A stretch of DNA of 23,047 nt from positions 1 to 23,047 of the forward strand of contig JNEM01011153.1 of the NCBI GenBank assembly GCA_000697335.1. The letters are read 5' to 3'. This stretch comes from Conidiobolus incongruus B7586. Lineage: Eukaryota; Entomophthoromycota; Entomophthoromycetes; Entomophthorales; Conidiobolaceae. The notes beneath the pieces were generated by a model that saw only the letters and a list, made by a program, of their open reading frames with translations, searched no databases and was not told where the DNA came from. Positions 22,201-23,047 of the stretch are shown here, piece after piece (the stretch's first letter is position 1; every line of letters starts with the position of its first letter). The position numbers and the translations under genes are program-made.

Positions 22201-23047
22201 TTAATCATATTGAATTAGATATAAAAATATATAAATATTTAATTAATCTTTTTATTATTAAGGAAAGTAAATATTGGATTAATTTTTAAATTAAAATTAA
22301 ATAGTTCTTAAAATATAATATACAAAAGTAAATAGATAATATCAAATTAATATTATTTTTTATTTTCGATAACTTTTTCCTAAATTCCTAGTTAAATTCT
22401 AATATCTGACAGATAGTTATTTTATTAAGGACTAATATCTAATGTTTTATGAACTAATCAAATTTATTTACATGAAATTTCTTTTTTACAAGTATATTAT
22501 TTAATTATATAAAGTAATTATAATCAAATTAGTTTTAATCTAGTAAATATATTTTATATGATAATTTTTCCTAGTTATTTATAGGAAATTATTTATAATT
22601 CTATCTAATTATAATTTTTAATTTCTAAAATGATAAATATTATTATATATATCAAAAGATTTATTTTGAAAAAGTTTTATTTATAAATAATAGAGATTTT
22701 GTTATTAATTGATTTATTATTAAGTATTAAAAAAGCTATAGATTAATATAATCAATTATAATACTTAATAATTATTAATAAACAAAATAATAGCTTATTA
22801 GAGTATATGATAAAAGTTATTTCCATTTAATTTTTAGTTTTATTATTAAAGAATTATAATACAACGAACTTTAAAATTCAATAATTATAATTTTATATAA
22901 TTAAAACCATTGTTTTTGTTTTATATTTAAAAATATTTATTAAATTATATTTAATTTATATTTTTCTATTTTTTTACATTAATTATAGCTTAAACATTGA
23001 TTTATAAATAATATTTTAATATAACTAATATTAATTATTATTAATAA
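22201..23047 (+). repeat. Dispersed repeat, copy D, cut by window end
   Basis: Left two thirds of the same repeat: AATAACTTTTTCCTA-like start (22368), AAGGACTAATATCTAATGTTTTA (22428), ATTTAATTATATAAAGTAATTATAATCA (22498), as in A near 4440-4550. The left edge is approximate and the right end lies outside the window. Confidence 0.55.

Overview
The window looks like fungal nuclear DNA: very AT-rich, with short introns (46-60 nt), GTAAGT-like donors and (T/C)AG acceptors. It carries a small cluster of cytochrome P450 genes at different stages of life and death. The end of the P450 proteins (heme loop GNRSCIG, then a FSxMEQRV helix and a KFEFxLP strand) reminds me of P450s of early-diverging fungi (Mucoromycota/Zoopagomycota). 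Together with the low GC of the genes themselves, this makes an AT-rich early-diverging fungus my best guess. The taxon cannot be fixed by eye.

Layout from left to right. 1-320: a nearly identical minus-strand copy of exons 2-3 of P450-A, running off the left edge. 1381-2650: a decayed plus-strand P450 (psi-1). 2651-4089: AT desert. 4090-5577: dispersed repeat, copy A. 6221-8516: P450-A with promoter (intact, 9 exons, 491 aa). 8561-11054: AT-rich spacer turning into desert. 11055-12624: a dead Tc1-like DD34E transposon with about 215-nt terminal inverted repeats of the IR/DR type. 12670-13975: repeat copy B. 15247-17544: P450-B with promoter (intact, 9 exons, 491 aa, about 78% identical to P450-A). 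18479-21650: a third decayed P450 (psi-3), split by repeat copy C (19013-20490). 22201-23047: repeat copy D, cut by the window end.

The two intact genes have the same nine exon lengths (204, 73, 95, 146, 49, 294, 87, 355 and 173 nt), so the splice models support each other. Both keep every P450 hallmark: N-terminal membrane anchor, WxxxR, AGxDTTS, ExxR, xPDRF and FxxGxRxCxG. They should be ER-bound monooxygenases fed by NADPH-cytochrome P450 reductase; the substrate is unknown.

The rest of the window records birth and death of this family: a head-to-head recent partial duplicate, two pseudogenes, a likely gene-conversion patch, and repeats next to or inside each unit. The AT deserts match repeats and transposons. 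In the Tc1 element the recognisable substitutions in the conserved motifs are C:G to T:A, as expected from RIP-like or methylation-driven decay. I found no RNA genes, no CRISPR array and no clearly new system.
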